Shown: positions 8,145-16,740, numbered from the stretch's first letter. The stretch is 64,000 nt of DNA from Porphyromonas cangingivalis (GCF_900638305.1 NZ_LR134506.1:2046001-2110000), one strand, 5' to 3'. The notes: generated by a model from the sequence alone, not told the origin. Numbers and translations: made by a program.

Positions 8145-8600
8145 ATGAGTACATTAGTCGAAAAGATCAACGACGAGATCAAGAAAGCCATGTTGGCAAA
8201 AGAGAAGGTGAGACTGGAAGCCCTCAGAGCCGTCAAGAAAGAGTTCCTCGAAGCCCTTACTGCAAAGGACGCCGGTGGCAAGCTGGAGGATGTAAAGGCT
8301 CTTCAGATCATCGCTAAACTCGTCAAGCAACGTGAAGAGAGTGCCAAGATCTATCGTGAGCAGTCTCGTCCGGATCTTGCGGAGGTCGAGGAGGCGCAGG
8401 CTGAAGCTCTCAAGGAGTATCTCCCTCAACAACTTTCGGAAGACGAGGTGCGTGCCGAGGTCAGTGCCATCATCGCCCAGTTGGGTGTCAGCGACATGAA
8501 AGGCATGGGGCAAGTCATGGGTGCAGCGACAAAAGCTCTCAGTGGTCGTGCCGATGGTAAGCTCATCGCAGACATTGTCAAAGCCCTCCTTTCAAAGTGA
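8145..8600 (+). CDS. yqeY: GatB/YqeY domain protein
   Basis: The protein has 152 residues from the ATG at 8145; a longer in-frame reading overlaps the end of ftsZ and is not credible. It is helical, with LRAVKKEFLEALTAK, QREESAKIYREQSRPDL and a C-terminal DMKGMGQVMGAATKALSGRADG. This is the YqeY fold related to the tail domain of the GatB amidotransferase subunit, which binds tRNA. Its own function is not established. It lies 25 nt after ftsZ, an arrangement I recall from other Bacteroidota. Confidence 0.9.
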   Translation: MSTLVEKINDEIKKAMLAKEKVRLEALRAVKKEFLEALTAKDAGGKLEDVKALQIIAKLVKQREESAKIYREQSRPDLAEVEEAQAEALKEYLPQQLSEDEVRAEVSAIIAQLGVSDMKGMGQVMGAATKALSGRADGKLIADIVKALLSK

Positions 8601-8635
8601 TAAATTTCTAAAGCTGCTCCCAAGTTTTGGGCACT

Positions 8636-8724
8636 TTCTGTCTCTCGACAGAACACTCTCTGTACGCCGACAGAATCTTTTCTGCCCTGTGACAGAAAGC
8701 ATTCTGTTCTCCGTCAGTTTCCCG
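8636..8724. repeat. 22-bp-phased array of short palindromes (TCTG...GACAGAA family)
   Basis: TCTG recurs at 8637, 8659, 8681 and 8703, exactly 22 bp apart. The first three units share TCTG-6 nt-GACAGAA with unrelated 6-nt loops and 5-nt spacers. The first unit is a perfect hairpin, TTCTGTC-TCTC-GACAGAA. The fourth unit is degenerate (GTCAG). The array lies between yqeY and a rho-independent terminator at 8745. Confidence 0.7.
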
Positions 8725-8744
8725 AGCCTCACTATAAATACCAA

Positions 8745-8777
8745 GCGGTCTTGCCACGTGTGCAAGACCGTTTTTCT
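8745..8777 (+). terminator. Terminator of ftsA-ftsZ-yqeY
   Basis: The perfect 9-bp stem CGGTCTTGC / GCAAGACCG (8746-8754 and 8762-8770) has a 7-nt loop and is followed by TTTTTCTT. Confidence 0.85.
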
Positions 8778-8892
8778 TATCCCTTTTTCCCTGTGTCAAA
8801 TATGTCTTGTCAATGAGACTTGAATTCTATCCTCATGAAGAAGCGACGAAAGATCAGTCTTATATTTCGAAGCTGTTAAAAATAACCTCTCA

Positions 8893-8900
8893 TATATTTG
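8893..8900 (+). promoter_or_regulatory. Candidate -7 box for the GT1 gene
   Basis: TATATTTG matches TAnnTTTG and lies 47 nt before the ATG at 8948. There is no clear -33 element. Confidence 0.4.
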
Positions 8901-8947
8901 TGTACCTTTAGCCCAAAGATCAGTCTTCATAAAAAAATACATCCGAT

Positions 8948-10264
8948 ATGCGAAATGTCAAGATACTGATTGCGACGATATTTCAGAATGCCGGGGATGC
9001 GACCAGAGCCATTGAGATTGCCAAGGTATTGAGAGACTCTGCTCCAGAAGGTATCATCCCTGAGATTACATTTGTTTCGAGAGGAAGCCGCTTCGAGCAG
9101 GTCGCAAGGGATGAAGGATTTCAGATCTATGAGGCAAGCCCGAGGTTTGAGGGTCTTCAATACCAAGAAGACTTTCGATCCAAGTTTGGCGAGCTTATCG
9201 GAGACCCTACTCTTGCCAAGCAGCTTATTGCGAGTGAAATGAATGTCTACAAAGACTATTGCCCCGACCTGCTTATACATGGTTTTTGGCCTGTCGGGAG
9301 TATCGCTCGCAGGATGGTTATCCCGAATACTCCCCATGCTTGCTTCTTACCTATCCCGCTCACGGAGAGTTTTATGGATATGCTGACCTCCTTCCCCGAC
9401 GAGATGCTGCTGTCACGCCTGCCTCTCGGGTGGCAAAGGTTCATCATACGTCATGTACCGAAGGGGATGCGTGGACGTCTACCTGCTCTTCGACACAGTA
9501 ATATCCGTCGAGCTGCTCTTAGTCTGGGGTGGCAAGGTGAGGACCTGACAAACATTTTCACCATGCTCAGATCCGGCCTCTACCTCATCAACGATTTCCC
9601 TATATTTTATGATCAAGGCTCCTTTCCGAAAGAGTTTCTTTTTACCGGCCCGGTCTTCTCCGCTCCGACTCAAAGTGACATCGAGGAACCACAGATTAGG
9701 GATATCCTCAGTCGGGAAAATAGTCGCCTGAAAGTTTACTGCACACTGGGTAGTTCGGGCAATAAAAAGGCTCTCATCGAGGTTGTCAAGTTGTTTGATA
9801 CCCCTATTGGTCATGAATGGAGTGGTATCATCCTTTCGCCCAAGGGGATTTGTCCCATTGAGGAGGCAAAGGCCGTTTCTCAAAATCCAAATGTGTACAT
9901 CACGGACAAGTTTGTCCCTGCACTTGATATCAACAAGCAGGTGGACGTGGTTGTCTGTCACGGCGGTCAGGGAACACTGCAAACGGCAATCATGAGCCAA
10001 ACACCACTCGTTGGGATCGCAACACAGCCCGAACAGAAAATCAATCTCGACAATCTCCAAAACTTCGGTTCGGCAATACGTATTCCCCAACACAGATGGA
10101 AGGCTTCACATATTGCCCGATGCGTTCAGAAAGTCTCCCGACAGCCCTCATTCAAGCGACAAGCCCAAAAGCTCTACACCGAAGCTCTGAAGACCACACC
10201 CCATGCAACAATAGCCCGATATCTTTGGCAGTTGTTGGCACTTGAGGCAAAGGGTCTAGCGTAA
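8948..10264 (+). CDS. GT1-like (GT-B fold) glycosyltransferase
   Basis: The 438-residue protein has no signal peptide. It begins with the GT-B opening ILIATIFQNAGDATRAIEIA. Around residues 335-355 it carries VVCHGGQGTLQTAIMSQTPL, the HGGxGT nucleotide-sugar-binding motif of MGT/UGT-type glycosyltransferases, followed by GIATQPEQKINLDN. Such enzymes transfer a sugar from a nucleotide donor to small molecules or lipids, here in the cytoplasm. The acceptor cannot be told. It is a single-gene unit with its own promoter and a shared downstream terminator. Neighbours (yqeY, purE) give no functional clue, so it may be an accessory insertion. Confidence 0.85.
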   Translation: MRNVKILIATIFQNAGDATRAIEIAKVLRDSAPEGIIPEITFVSRGSRFEQVARDEGFQIYEASPRFEGLQYQEDFRSKFGELIGDPTLAKQLIASEMNVYKDYCPDLLIHGFWPVGSIARRMVIPNTPHACFLPIPLTESFMDMLTSFPDEMLLSRLPLGWQRFIIRHVPKGMRGRLPALRHSNIRRAALSLGWQGEDLTNIFTMLRSGLYLINDFPIFYDQGSFPKEFLFTGPVFSAPTQSDIEEPQIRDILSRENSRLKVYCTLGSSGNKKALIEVVKLFDTPIGHEWSGIILSPKGICPIEEAKAVSQNPNVYITDKFVPALDINKQVDVVVCHGGQGTLQTAIMSQTPLVGIATQPEQKINLDNLQNFGSAIRIPQHRWKASHIARCVQKVSRQPSFKRQAQKLYTEALKTTPHATIARYLWQLLALEAKGLA

Positions 10265-10289
10265 TGTCCTCAAGTCGATGTCCAAAAAA

Positions 10290-10324
10290 GGCAGTGTCAA
10301 ACGTAATCGTTTGACACTGCCTTT
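10290..10324. terminator. Bidirectional terminator (TGTCAA family)
   Basis: A perfect 14-bp stem GGCAGTGTCAAACG / CGTTTGACACTGCC has the loop TAAT. It lies between convergent genes, with TTT to the right and AAAAAA to the left of the stem. Confidence 0.9.
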
Positions 10325-10348
10325 GGTATTGCCTGAGAAGAGGCTTTA

Positions 10349-10855
10349 TCAGTTTGTCTTGTAAGTATATTTGATGCCGGAGAGCTCTTCGTTCGCCTTG
10401 ATGATCTTGACCTTGAGGTCTTCTTTGTACTGAGCATAGCGACGAGCCAGATCTGTATCCGAGAGGGAAAGCATCTGTACTGCGAGGAGTGCGGCGTTGT
10501 GTGAAGCATTGATGCCTACTGTCGCCACGGGGACACCCGGAGGCATCTGTACGATGGCAAGAAGTGCGTCAAGGCCTTCGAGTGAAGCACTGATGGGGAC
10601 ACCAATGACCGGCAGTGTCGTCATGGAGGCGATCACCCCGCAGAGGTGTGCCGCCATGCCTGCTGCAGCGATGATGACCTTGATCCCTCTGCTTTCGGCA
10701 CCTGTCGCAAACTCTTCGACCTCTTTGGGTGTGCGATGAGCTGAGAGGGCATGTACCTCGAAAGGCACCTGCATCTCCTCAAGGAGCTCCATAGCCTTTT
10801 TCATCAATGGGAGATCGGATGTGCTCCCCATGATGATACTTACGACAGGTTTCAT
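10349..10855 (-). CDS. purE: N5-carboxyaminoimidazole ribonucleotide mutase
   Basis: PurE moves the carboxyl group of N5-CAIR to C4, giving CAIR in purine synthesis. The 168-residue protein shows [17 protein letters not shown], the SAHRTP motif ([14 protein letters not shown]), [12 protein letters not shown] and [16 protein letters not shown], all typical of class I PurE. PurK is not adjacent. The start codon overlaps the gcvH stop by 4 nt (ATGA), suggesting translational coupling with the glycine cleavage H protein. Both serve one-carbon and purine metabolism. Confidence 0.96.
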   Translation of the reverse strand: MKPVVSIIMGSTSDLPLMKKAMELLEEMQVPFEVHALSAHRTPKEVEEFATGAESRGIKVIIAAAGMAAHLCGVIASMTTLPVIGVPISASLEGLDALLAIVQMPPGVPVATVGINASHNAALLAVQMLSLSDTDLARRYAQYKEDLKVKIIKANEELSGIKYTYKTN

Positions 10856-11232
10856 TGTTTGATAAGATCCTGATAAGCAGCAGCAGAGAGGAGACCATCG
10901 ACTTCTGATGGCTCGATGACCTTAACCTTCACGATCCAACCCTTACCGTATGGGTCTTCGTTGACAAGTTCGGGAGCATCTTCGAGAGCTTCGTTCACTT
11001 CGAGGACTTCGATAGCCACAGGAGTGAAGAGGTCTGATACAGTCTTCACTGCTTCGATCGAACCGAAAGCATCGTCTGCGTTGAGGGTGTCGCCTACTGT
11101 ATCCACGTCTACATAGACGATTTCACCGAGCTCTTTCTGAGCGAAATCAGTGATACCCATGTAAGCTACATCACCTTCGAGTCTGATCCATTCGTGATCC
11201 TTAGTGTACTTTAGATTTTCAGGAAAATTCAT
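10852..11232 (-). CDS. gcvH: Glycine cleavage system H protein
   Basis: This 126-residue lipoyl carrier shuttles the methylamine group between the P and T proteins of glycine cleavage. It shows the opening [20 protein letters not shown] and the lipoylation motif [11 protein letters not shown], in which the Lys is the attachment site, then [14 protein letters not shown]. gcvP and gcvT are not next to it; instead it is translationally coupled to purE. A -7 box on this strand at 11314-11321 is the likely promoter. Confidence 0.96.
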   Translation of the reverse strand: MNFPENLKYTKDHEWIRLEGDVAYMGITDFAQKELGEIVYVDVDTVGDTLNADDAFGSIEAVKTVSDLFTPVAIEVLEVNEALEDAPELVNEDPYGKGWIVKVKVIEPSEVDGLLSAAAYQDLIKQ

Positions 11233-11313
11233 AGTTGTAAATGATAAAAGTTAGATATTTAGTTGTGATAATCTTTGCATATCGAGAAGCTCCTTGTCAG
11301 AGTAACAGTCAGC

Positions 11314-11321
11314 CAAAGATA
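11314..11321 (-). promoter_or_regulatory. Candidate -7 box for gcvH-purE
   Basis: The minus strand reads TATCTTTG (TAnnTTTG), 81 nt upstream of the gcvH ATG. The rest of the 11233-11525 gap shows no gene or strong hairpin. Confidence 0.4.
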
Positions 11322-11525
11322 CTACATATATTTCAGATATAAAAGCACCTTATTTGGAAGAATAGTACGGGGATTTGAAGGCTTCTATCTGAGGGATGTG
11401 TCATTCTGCATCAGGTGGTAAAGGTGTTGTGGGAACTTGAGTTTGAGAGATTCTTTATGCCGGAGATTTTTGAGCCCGATGAAAAATAAGGGTGATGGAT
11501 TCGTGGTTATTGTGATCTTGATTAT

Positions 11526-11533
11526 TATATTTG
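11526..11533 (+). promoter_or_regulatory. Candidate -7 box for the ATPase gene
   Basis: TATATTTG matches TAnnTTTG. It is only 6 nt from an in-frame ATG at 11540, so translation more likely starts at 11555 or 11573. Confidence 0.5.
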
Positions 11534-11554
11534 CAATAAATGATATCTGAAATT

Positions 11555-12694
11555 ATGGGAAAAGATATGGTCATGAACCCCTTTGTGTTGGGGAAATATG
11601 TTTCGGACAGGTATTTCTGTGATAGAGAAGAGGAGACAGCTTTTCTGATCAAGCAGATAGACAATGGTCGCAATGTTGCTCTTGTGGCGGCTCGTCGTAT
11701 GGGAAAGACGGGGCTGATACAGCACTGTTTTGCGCAAGAACGAGTGAGGGAGCGTTACCATACTTTCTTTGTGGACATCTATGCAACGACATCATTGGCG
11801 GAGTTTGTGTATCTGCTCGGTAAGACAATATATGAGGAACTTAAACCCAAGAAAACCCGTTGGGCAGAGGGCTTTTTTCAGATTGTCACATCTTTGCGTA
11901 TGGGGTTCAGGCTCGATGCCCTCACCGGAGAGCCGACATTCGATATCGGGCTTGGGGATATTCAGACACCACAGACTACCCTCGATGAGATCTTCGAGTA
12001 TCTGGAGACTGCGGATAAGCCTTGTATTGTTGCAATCGATGAGTTTCAGCAGGTCGGGACTTATGAGGGTAATAGTGTGGAGGCACTCTTGCGCACTAAG
12101 ATACAGCGTTGTAAGCAGACTTCTTTCATCTTTGCCGGTAGTAAGCAACATCTGATGAGTAATATGTTCAATTCGTCGTCGAAGCCCTTCTATCAGAGTG
12201 CTATTACCATGGGGCTTGACGCTATCCCGATGGATGTTTATGCCGATTTTGCGGAGCGTCTTTTTGCCGAATGTGGACGCTTGGTTGATAGAGTGGTTGT
12301 GGAGAAGGTGTACAACCTTTTTGGCGGAGCGACATGGTTTGTTCAGATGATGATGAATGAGCTTTTCGCTCTCACACCTGAGGGTGGTAGGTGTGGACTT
12401 GAGAAGTTGGAGGTCGCCCGAGAGAACATCATCCAAGTGCAGGCGCATGTCTATAAGGATATTTTGGCTCGTTTGGCTCCGAAGCAGAAGCTGGTCTTGC
12501 AGGCTATTGCTCGAGAGGGTGAAGCGCAAGGTGTGACTTCATCCGCTTTTATAAGAAAGTATAATCTTTCTTCGGCAAGTTCGGTGCAGGCAGCCATGAA
12601 GTCTCTCATTAAACATGACTTGGTCGTATCGGAGGGTGAGAGCTATCGGGTGTATGATCACTTCTTTGCCGAATGGTTGTTGAGAGAATACTGA
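11555..12694 (+). CDS. AAA-type ATPase with C-terminal winged helix
   Basis: The protein has about 379 residues. Near the N-terminus are the Walker A-like VAARRMGKTGLI and later the Walker B CIVAIDEFQQ, then the sensor-like FIFAGSKQHLM. The last 70 or so residues look like a winged helix (KQKLVLQAIAREG...SSASSVQAAMKSLI). This fits the ATP-binding family first described in archaea (PF01637-like), often present in several copies in Porphyromonas and Bacteroides. No cellular role is established. The start is uncertain (11540, 11555 or 11573) because of the close -7 box. xerC follows 20 nt later and may be cotranscribed. Confidence 0.8.
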   Translation: MGKDMVMNPFVLGKYVSDRYFCDREEETAFLIKQIDNGRNVALVAARRMGKTGLIQHCFAQERVRERYHTFFVDIYATTSLAEFVYLLGKTIYEELKPKKTRWAEGFFQIVTSLRMGFRLDALTGEPTFDIGLGDIQTPQTTLDEIFEYLETADKPCIVAIDEFQQVGTYEGNSVEALLRTKIQRCKQTSFIFAGSKQHLMSNMFNSSSKPFYQSAITMGLDAIPMDVYADFAERLFAECGRLVDRVVVEKVYNLFGGATWFVQMMMNELFALTPEGGRCGLEKLEVARENIIQVQAHVYKDILARLAPKQKLVLQAIAREGEAQGVTSSAFIRKYNLSSASSVQAAMKSLIKHDLVVSEGESYRVYDHFFAEWLLREY

Positions 12695-12714
12695 TCGAAG
12701 TTTTTTTTATTGTG

Positions 12715-13665
12715 ATGAAAGTACAAGATATCATAGAAGACTTCACTGCTCATTTGGCATATGAGAAGGGGGCTTCGTCTCATACTCTCGTTGCTTATCG
12801 GGGAGATCTCCTCAAGTGGTTGAGGATGCAGGGTATCGACCCTGATGATGGAGAAGCTGTGGTGAGGTACATCAATGCAGTGGATAAACGTATGGCACGC
12901 AAGGCTGTCATCGGATTTGCCGAGCAAGGGGATGCTCCTCGTACCATACATCGCAGGATGAGTGCCATCCGTGGGCTTTATGATTATCTACTTAAGCAGG
13001 GGGAGGTGAAGTCTAATCCCTTTGCGACCGTACAGCCTCCGAAAAGTCGTAAGAGTCTACCTCCATTTGTGGATGCTGCCACGCTTACTGATCATATCGA
13101 GACCTTGTACCTTTTTTTTGAGGAAGGTCTGGAGGTCGGCTCCTCAGATGTCTGGAATCGTCTGGAAAATGCTTTCATCACCGATCTTCTCTTTCAGACC
13201 GGTATGAGGCGTGCAGAGCTTGTTTCTTTGACCCTCCCGAGTATCGATATGGCACAGTGTCAGATGAAAGTCTTGGGAAAGCGAAAAAAGGAGCGAATTA
13301 TACCTTTTGGGGCTTTGCTTCTTGAGAAAATAAAGTTATATTTGCGTCATAGGCAGGAGTGGAATCCTCTTACTGATCGCTTGATCGTCAACAGCAAAGG
13401 TGTGCCTGTCAATGAAGGGTATGTGTATGCGGTCGTGCGTCGGGCACTCGCTCCTTTGGAACAATACACCAAGAAGAATCCACACGTGTTGAGACATAGC
13501 TTTGCCTCGGCTCTCTTGAATGATGGCGCCGACCTTATGAGTGTAAAGGAGCTTTTGGGGCATGAGTCTATATCCACCACGGCAATCTATACTCACACCA
13601 CGTTTGAGGAGCTCAAACGAATGTATAACGCTCATCCAAGAGCAAAAAAAGAAACGAAATCATGA
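12715..13665 (+). CDS. xerC: Tyrosine recombinase XerC-like
   Basis: The 316-residue protein is of the size that resolves chromosome dimers at dif. It has an N-terminal SAM-like DNA-binding domain (DFTAHLAYEKGASSHTLVAYRGD) and a catalytic domain with Arg in QTGMRRAEL (about residue 165), Lys in LGKRKKERIIP, HxxR in HVLRHSFASALL, and the His/Tyr end LLGHESISTTAIYTH. The full RKHRHY set appears present. The start at 12715 was chosen because the longer frame overlaps the ATPase gene. The stop overlaps the hpf start (ATGA). No att site, cargo or other mobile-element gene is visible, so it is a housekeeping recombinase rather than an integrase. Confidence 0.88.
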   Translation: MKVQDIIEDFTAHLAYEKGASSHTLVAYRGDLLKWLRMQGIDPDDGEAVVRYINAVDKRMARKAVIGFAEQGDAPRTIHRRMSAIRGLYDYLLKQGEVKSNPFATVQPPKSRKSLPPFVDAATLTDHIETLYLFFEEGLEVGSSDVWNRLENAFITDLLFQTGMRRAELVSLTLPSIDMAQCQMKVLGKRKKERIIPFGALLLEKIKLYLRHRQEWNPLTDRLIVNSKGVPVNEGYVYAVVRRALAPLEQYTKKNPHVLRHSFASALLNDGADLMSVKELLGHESISTTAIYTHTTFEELKRMYNAHPRAKKETKS

Positions 13666-13961
13666 AACTAAGAGTACAACACACCAATTTTGAGGCGACT
13701 GAAAAATTGATCCAATATACAGAGAAGAAAGTCGGGAAGCTGGAGAAGTTCTATGCCGATATTATCAATGCTGAAGTGCTCCTTAGTGTGGAGAAGCCCG
13801 AAACGAACCATAATAAGTCTGCTAAGATCACTCTTGTTGTCAAGGATGATAATCTATTTGCCGAAAAGGTGGCCGATACTTTTGAAGAAGCTGTAAATCA
13901 GGCTTGCGAGGCTTTGGAGAAGCAGCTCGATAAGTATAAGGATAAGGTGAGAGGGAAATAA
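13662..13961 (+). CDS. hpf: Ribosome hibernation-promoting factor, short form
   Basis: The 99-residue protein has the HPF/YfiA fold: strand-helix opening KLRVQHTNFEATEKLIQYTE, then KVGKLEKFYADIINAEVLL and a basic C-terminal helix ending LEKQLDKYKDKVRGK. It inactivates ribosomes in stationary phase. At this length it lacks the dimerisation tail of long HPF. Its ATG overlaps the xerC stop by 4 nt. Downstream is a strong tRNA promoter. Confidence 0.92.
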   Translation: MKLRVQHTNFEATEKLIQYTEKKVGKLEKFYADIINAEVLLSVEKPETNHNKSAKITLVVKDDNLFAEKVADTFEEAVNQACEALEKQLDKYKDKVRGK

Positions 13962-13974
13962 ATAAGACGAAACA

Positions 13975-14005
13975 TTTGCAGATTAAAAATTAATACTTAA
14001 CTTTG
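13975..14005 (+). promoter_or_regulatory. Promoter of the tRNA-Thr-Tyr-Gly-Thr (tuf) unit
   Basis: TTTG (13975-13978), a 19-nt spacer and TAACTTTG (13998-14005) form one of the two perfect -33/-7 matches seen here. It probably drives the four tRNAs and may reach tuf. Confidence 0.8.
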
Positions 14006-14078
14006 CAACCGATTAGCCACTGTGGCGCAGGCTTTGGTTAGCTTACGGTGGTTGGTCGGTTGTCAAACGACAATAATT

Positions 14079-14152
14079 GCCTCTTTAGCTCAGTTGGCCA
14101 GAGCACGTGATTTGTAATCTCGGGGTCGTTGGTTCGAATCCGACAAGAGGCT
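14079..14152 (+). tRNA. tRNA-Thr (UGU)
   Basis: Acceptor GCCTCTT / AAGAGGC, D-arm GCTC...GAGC, loop TTTGTAA with anticodon TGT, and T-arm GTTGG-TTCGAAT-CCGAC. One U-U mismatch sits in the anticodon stem. A base-identical copy lies at 54426-54499. Confidence 0.97.
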
Positions 14153-14180
14153 CAAAGAATTGAAAAGGAGGAAACTTTAA

Positions 14181-14263
14181 GGGCAGTTACCAGAGTGGCC
14201 AAATGGGGCTGACTGTAACTCAGCTGGCTTACGCCTTCGGTGGTTCGAATCCATCACTGCCCA
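14181..14263 (+). tRNA. tRNA-Tyr (GUA)
   Basis: Acceptor GGGCAGT / ACTGCCC, loop CTGTAAC with anticodon GTA, and a long variable arm typical of bacterial tRNA-Tyr (83 nt). Confidence 0.96.
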
Positions 14264-14282
14264 CTGCTTCTTTTCAATGACT

Positions 14283-14355
14283 GCGGAAGTAGCTCAGTCG
14301 ATAGAGCATCAGCCTTCCAAGCTGAGGGTCGCGGGTTTGAGCCCCGTCTTCCGCT
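14283..14355 (+). tRNA. tRNA-Gly (UCC)
   Basis: Acceptor GCGGAAG / CTTCCGC and loop CTTCCAA with anticodon TCC. CCA follows the discriminator base in the DNA (14356-14358). Confidence 0.96.
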
Positions 14356-14371
14356 CCAAATTTTTAATAAT

Positions 14372-14443
<72 letters not shown>

Positions 14444-14574
14444 CTGATCGGTCTACAGGAAGAGTGCGATGCCTGGTTGTCATGGTCTCCTAAGTAGGAG
14501 AATAGGCGGGCGTTGTGCTCTATCAGAGTAAGTAAAAAGAGACTATTTAACTCAATTATAATTGTATTGAAACT
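14444..14574 (+). other. tRNA-to-tuf spacer
   Basis: 131 nt between the last tRNA and tuf with no terminator, so tuf may be cotranscribed with the tRNAs. It holds the small palindrome CTCCTAAGTAGGAG (14487-14500). No clear -33/-7 promoter was seen. Confidence 0.4.
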
Positions 14575-15762
14575 ATGGCAAAAGAACATTTTAACAGGAC
14601 GAAACCGCACGTGAACATCGGTACCATCGGTCACGTGGACCACGGTAAGACTACCTTGACTGCTGCGATCACAACAGTGCTTGCTAAGAAGGGTCTCTCG
14701 GAATTGCGTTCATTCGATTCTATCGACAACGCTCCAGAAGAAAAGGAAAGAGGTATCACAATCAACACTTCACACGTTGAGTACGAAACTGCTAACCGCC
14801 ACTACGCTCACGTTGACTGTCCAGGTCACGCCGACTACGTAAAGAACATGGTTACCGGTGCTGCTCAGATGGACGGTGCTATCATCGTAGTTGCTGCTAC
14901 TGATGGTCCTATGCCTCAGACTCGTGAGCACATCCTTCTTGCTCGTCAGGTGAACGTGCCACGCCTTGTTGTATTCATGAACAAGTGTGACATGGTCGAA
15001 GATGAGGAAATGCTTGAGCTTGTTGAAATGGAAATGCGTGAGCTGCTCTCATTCTATGAGTTCGATGGCGATAATACTCCATTCATCCGCGGTTCTGCTC
15101 TTGGTGCACTCAACGGTGAGGCTAAGTGGGAAGACAAGATCATGGAGCTTATGGAAGCTGCTGATACATGGATTCCACTTCCTCCACGTGACATCGATAA
15201 GCCATTCTTGATGCCAGTTGAAGACGTGTTCTCTATCACAGGTCGTGGTACTGTAGCAACAGGTCGTATCGAAACCGGTATCATCCACACAGGTGACGAA
15301 GTTCAGATCATCGGTCTTGGTGCTGAAGGTATGAAGTCAGTTGTAACCGGTGTTGAAATGTTCCGCAAGATTCTTGATGAAGGTCAAGCCGGTGACAACG
15401 TAGGTCTTCTCCTCCGTGGTATCGATAAGAACGAAATCAAGAGAGGTATGGTTATCTGTAAGCCAGGTCAGGTGAAGCCACACTCAAGATTTAAGGCTGA
15501 GGTCTATATCTTGAAGAAAGAAGAAGGTGGTCGTCACACTCCATTCCACAACAAGTACCGTCCACAGTTCTACATCCGTACGCTTGACGTGACAGGTGAG
15601 ATCACTCTTCCTGAAGGTACTGAAATGGTAATGCCAGGTGATAACGTATCTATCACAGTAGATCTTATCTATCCGGTAGCATGTAACATAGGTCTTCGTT
15701 TCGCTATTCGTGAAGGTGGACGTACTGTAGGTGCCGGTCAGATCACAGAACTATTAGACTAA
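14575..15762 (+). CDS. tuf: Elongation factor Tu
   Basis: EF-Tu delivers aminoacyl-tRNA to the ribosome as a GTP complex. The 395-residue protein has all G motifs: [10 protein letters not shown], the switch region [24 protein letters not shown] and [10 protein letters not shown]. It ends in [15 protein letters not shown]. Codon use is skewed towards a small set (many GCT, GGT, GTA), as expected for very high expression. Flanked by tRNA genes on both sides, as in other Bacteroidota. Confidence 0.99.
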   Translation: MAKEHFNRTKPHVNIGTIGHVDHGKTTLTAAITTVLAKKGLSELRSFDSIDNAPEEKERGITINTSHVEYETANRHYAHVDCPGHADYVKNMVTGAAQMDGAIIVVAATDGPMPQTREHILLARQVNVPRLVVFMNKCDMVEDEEMLELVEMEMRELLSFYEFDGDNTPFIRGSALGALNGEAKWEDKIMELMEAADTWIPLPPRDIDKPFLMPVEDVFSITGRGTVATGRIETGIIHTGDEVQIIGLGAEGMKSVVTGVEMFRKILDEGQAGDNVGLLLRGIDKNEIKRGMVICKPGQVKPHSRFKAEVYILKKEEGGRHTPFHNKYRPQFYIRTLDVTGEITLPEGTEMVMPGDNVSITVDLIYPVACNIGLRFAIREGGRTVGAGQITELLD

Positions 15763-15791
15763 TCAGATTACCTTATCTGAACAATAAAATA

Positions 15792-15843
15792 TCAGATGAA
15801 GTCGGGTTTGCCGACTTGGTGGGGAAGTCCTGACTTCATCTGA
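15792..15843 (+). other. Large hairpin between tuf and tRNA-Trp
   Basis: A 12-bp perfect stem TCAGATGAAGTC / GACTTCATCTGA (15792-15803 and 15832-15843) encloses 28 nt that can form a second small stem. No T-run follows, so it looks like a processing or stability structure rather than a terminator. Confidence 0.6.
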
Positions 15844-15848
15844 AATAT

Positions 15849-15921
15849 ACGGGTTTAGCTCAGTTGGTAGAGCACTGGTCTCCAAAACCAGGTGTCGGGA
15901 GTTCGAGTCTCTCAACCCGTG
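15849..15921 (+). tRNA. tRNA-Trp (CCA)
   Basis: Acceptor ACGGGTT / AACCCGT, loop CTCCAAA with anticodon CCA, and discriminator G. The 3' CCA is encoded (15922-15924). It lies just upstream of secE. Confidence 0.97.
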
Positions 15922-15934
15922 CCAATAAGAAAAA

Positions 15935-16177
15935 ATGGATTTTAATATGGCTAATCCTAACGCTATAGAAAAGAAAAACGTCTTTGTGAGATTGTCTTCT
16001 TACTTAGGCGAGTGCTATAATGAACTTCGATACAAAGTATCATGGCCAACAGCTAAGGAGCTTTCGAACAGTGCTGTCATTGTTTTGATTGCTTCCCTAA
16101 TCATGTCGGCATTCGTCTTCCTTGTGGACCAGGGATTCGAAGTCATCATCAAGCAGATCTATAAACTAATCATCTGA
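15935..16177 (+). CDS. secE: Preprotein translocase subunit SecE
   Basis: The protein has 80 residues (76 if translation starts at 15947). It shows the SecE pattern: amphipathic YLGECYNELRYKVSWPTAKEL followed by one membrane helix, SAVIVLIASLIMSAFVFLVD. It clamps SecY in the Sec translocon. It is placed between tRNA-Trp and nusG, as is usual in bacteria. The N-terminal dozen residues before KNVFVRLSSYL are not part of the conserved core, so the start is open. Confidence 0.92.
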   Translation: MDFNMANPNAIEKKNVFVRLSSYLGECYNELRYKVSWPTAKELSNSAVIVLIASLIMSAFVFLVDQGFEVIIKQIYKLII

Positions 16178-16191
16178 GTTGTTGTAGGTTT

Positions 16192-16740
16192 ATGTCTAAC
16201 AATAATCAGAGGCATTACTATGTGCTCCGTACCGTCAATGGTAAGGAGTTGCAGGTAAAGGAGTATATAGAGAAAGAGATGAAGCACACTGACCTCGGGC
16301 AGTATGTGAGCGACATCCTTATCCCCATGGAGCGTACCTATCAGATACGCAATGGGAAGAAGGTTTCGAAAGATCGTCCATACTATCCGGGCTATGTCTT
16401 TGTCCAAGCTGAGCTCGTAGGTGAGGTGCAACATCGCCTGCGTTCGACTCCGAATGTTTTGGGCTTTCTCGAAGCTAATCCGGATCCCGCTCCTCTTCGC
16501 CCTTCGGAGGTGAAGCGTATGTTGGGAGTCATGGATAAGCTGACAGAGCAAGAGGAAGAGTTCGACTTGGAGTTCTTCGTCGGTGAAAAAGTAAAAGTAG
16601 CCTTCGGTCCTTTCGCCGGATTTTTCGGAGAGATCACTGAGGTGCAAAATGAAAAGAAGAAACTCAAGCTCCTCGTCAAAGTGTTCGGTCGTGAGACACT
16701 TATGGAAGTTGATTTTATGCAAGTGGAGAAAGAGAACTAA
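16192..16740 (+). CDS. nusG: Transcription antitermination factor NusG
   Basis: The 182-residue protein has an NGN domain (HYYVLRTVNGKELQVKEYIE, RPYYPGYVFVQAEL) and a C-terminal KOW domain (GEKVKVAFGPFAGFFGEITE). NusG rides on RNA polymerase, affects pausing and links transcription to Rho or the ribosome. It lies 14 nt after secE and heads the ribosomal-protein part of the operon. Confidence 0.96.
   Translation: MSNNNQRHYYVLRTVNGKELQVKEYIEKEMKHTDLGQYVSDILIPMERTYQIRNGKKVSKDRPYYPGYVFVQAELVGEVQHRLRSTPNVLGFLEANPDPAPLRPSEVKRMLGVMDKLTEQEEEFDLEFFVGEKVKVAFGPFAGFFGEITEVQNEKKKLKLLVKVFGRETLMEVDFMQVEKEN

Noticed and set aside
8636-8724. CRISPR array
   Set aside because: Units are 22 bp with only about 11 conserved bases and 5-6-nt variable parts; no spacers of CRISPR length and no cas genes.
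12715-13665. Integrase of a mobile element
   Set aside because: No direct-repeat att sites, relaxase or cargo genes nearby; coupling to hpf and the tRNA-tuf block fits housekeeping XerC.
15792-15843. Rho-independent terminator after tuf
   Set aside because: The stem is strong, but no T-run follows and tRNA-Trp/secE continue; classed as a hairpin only.
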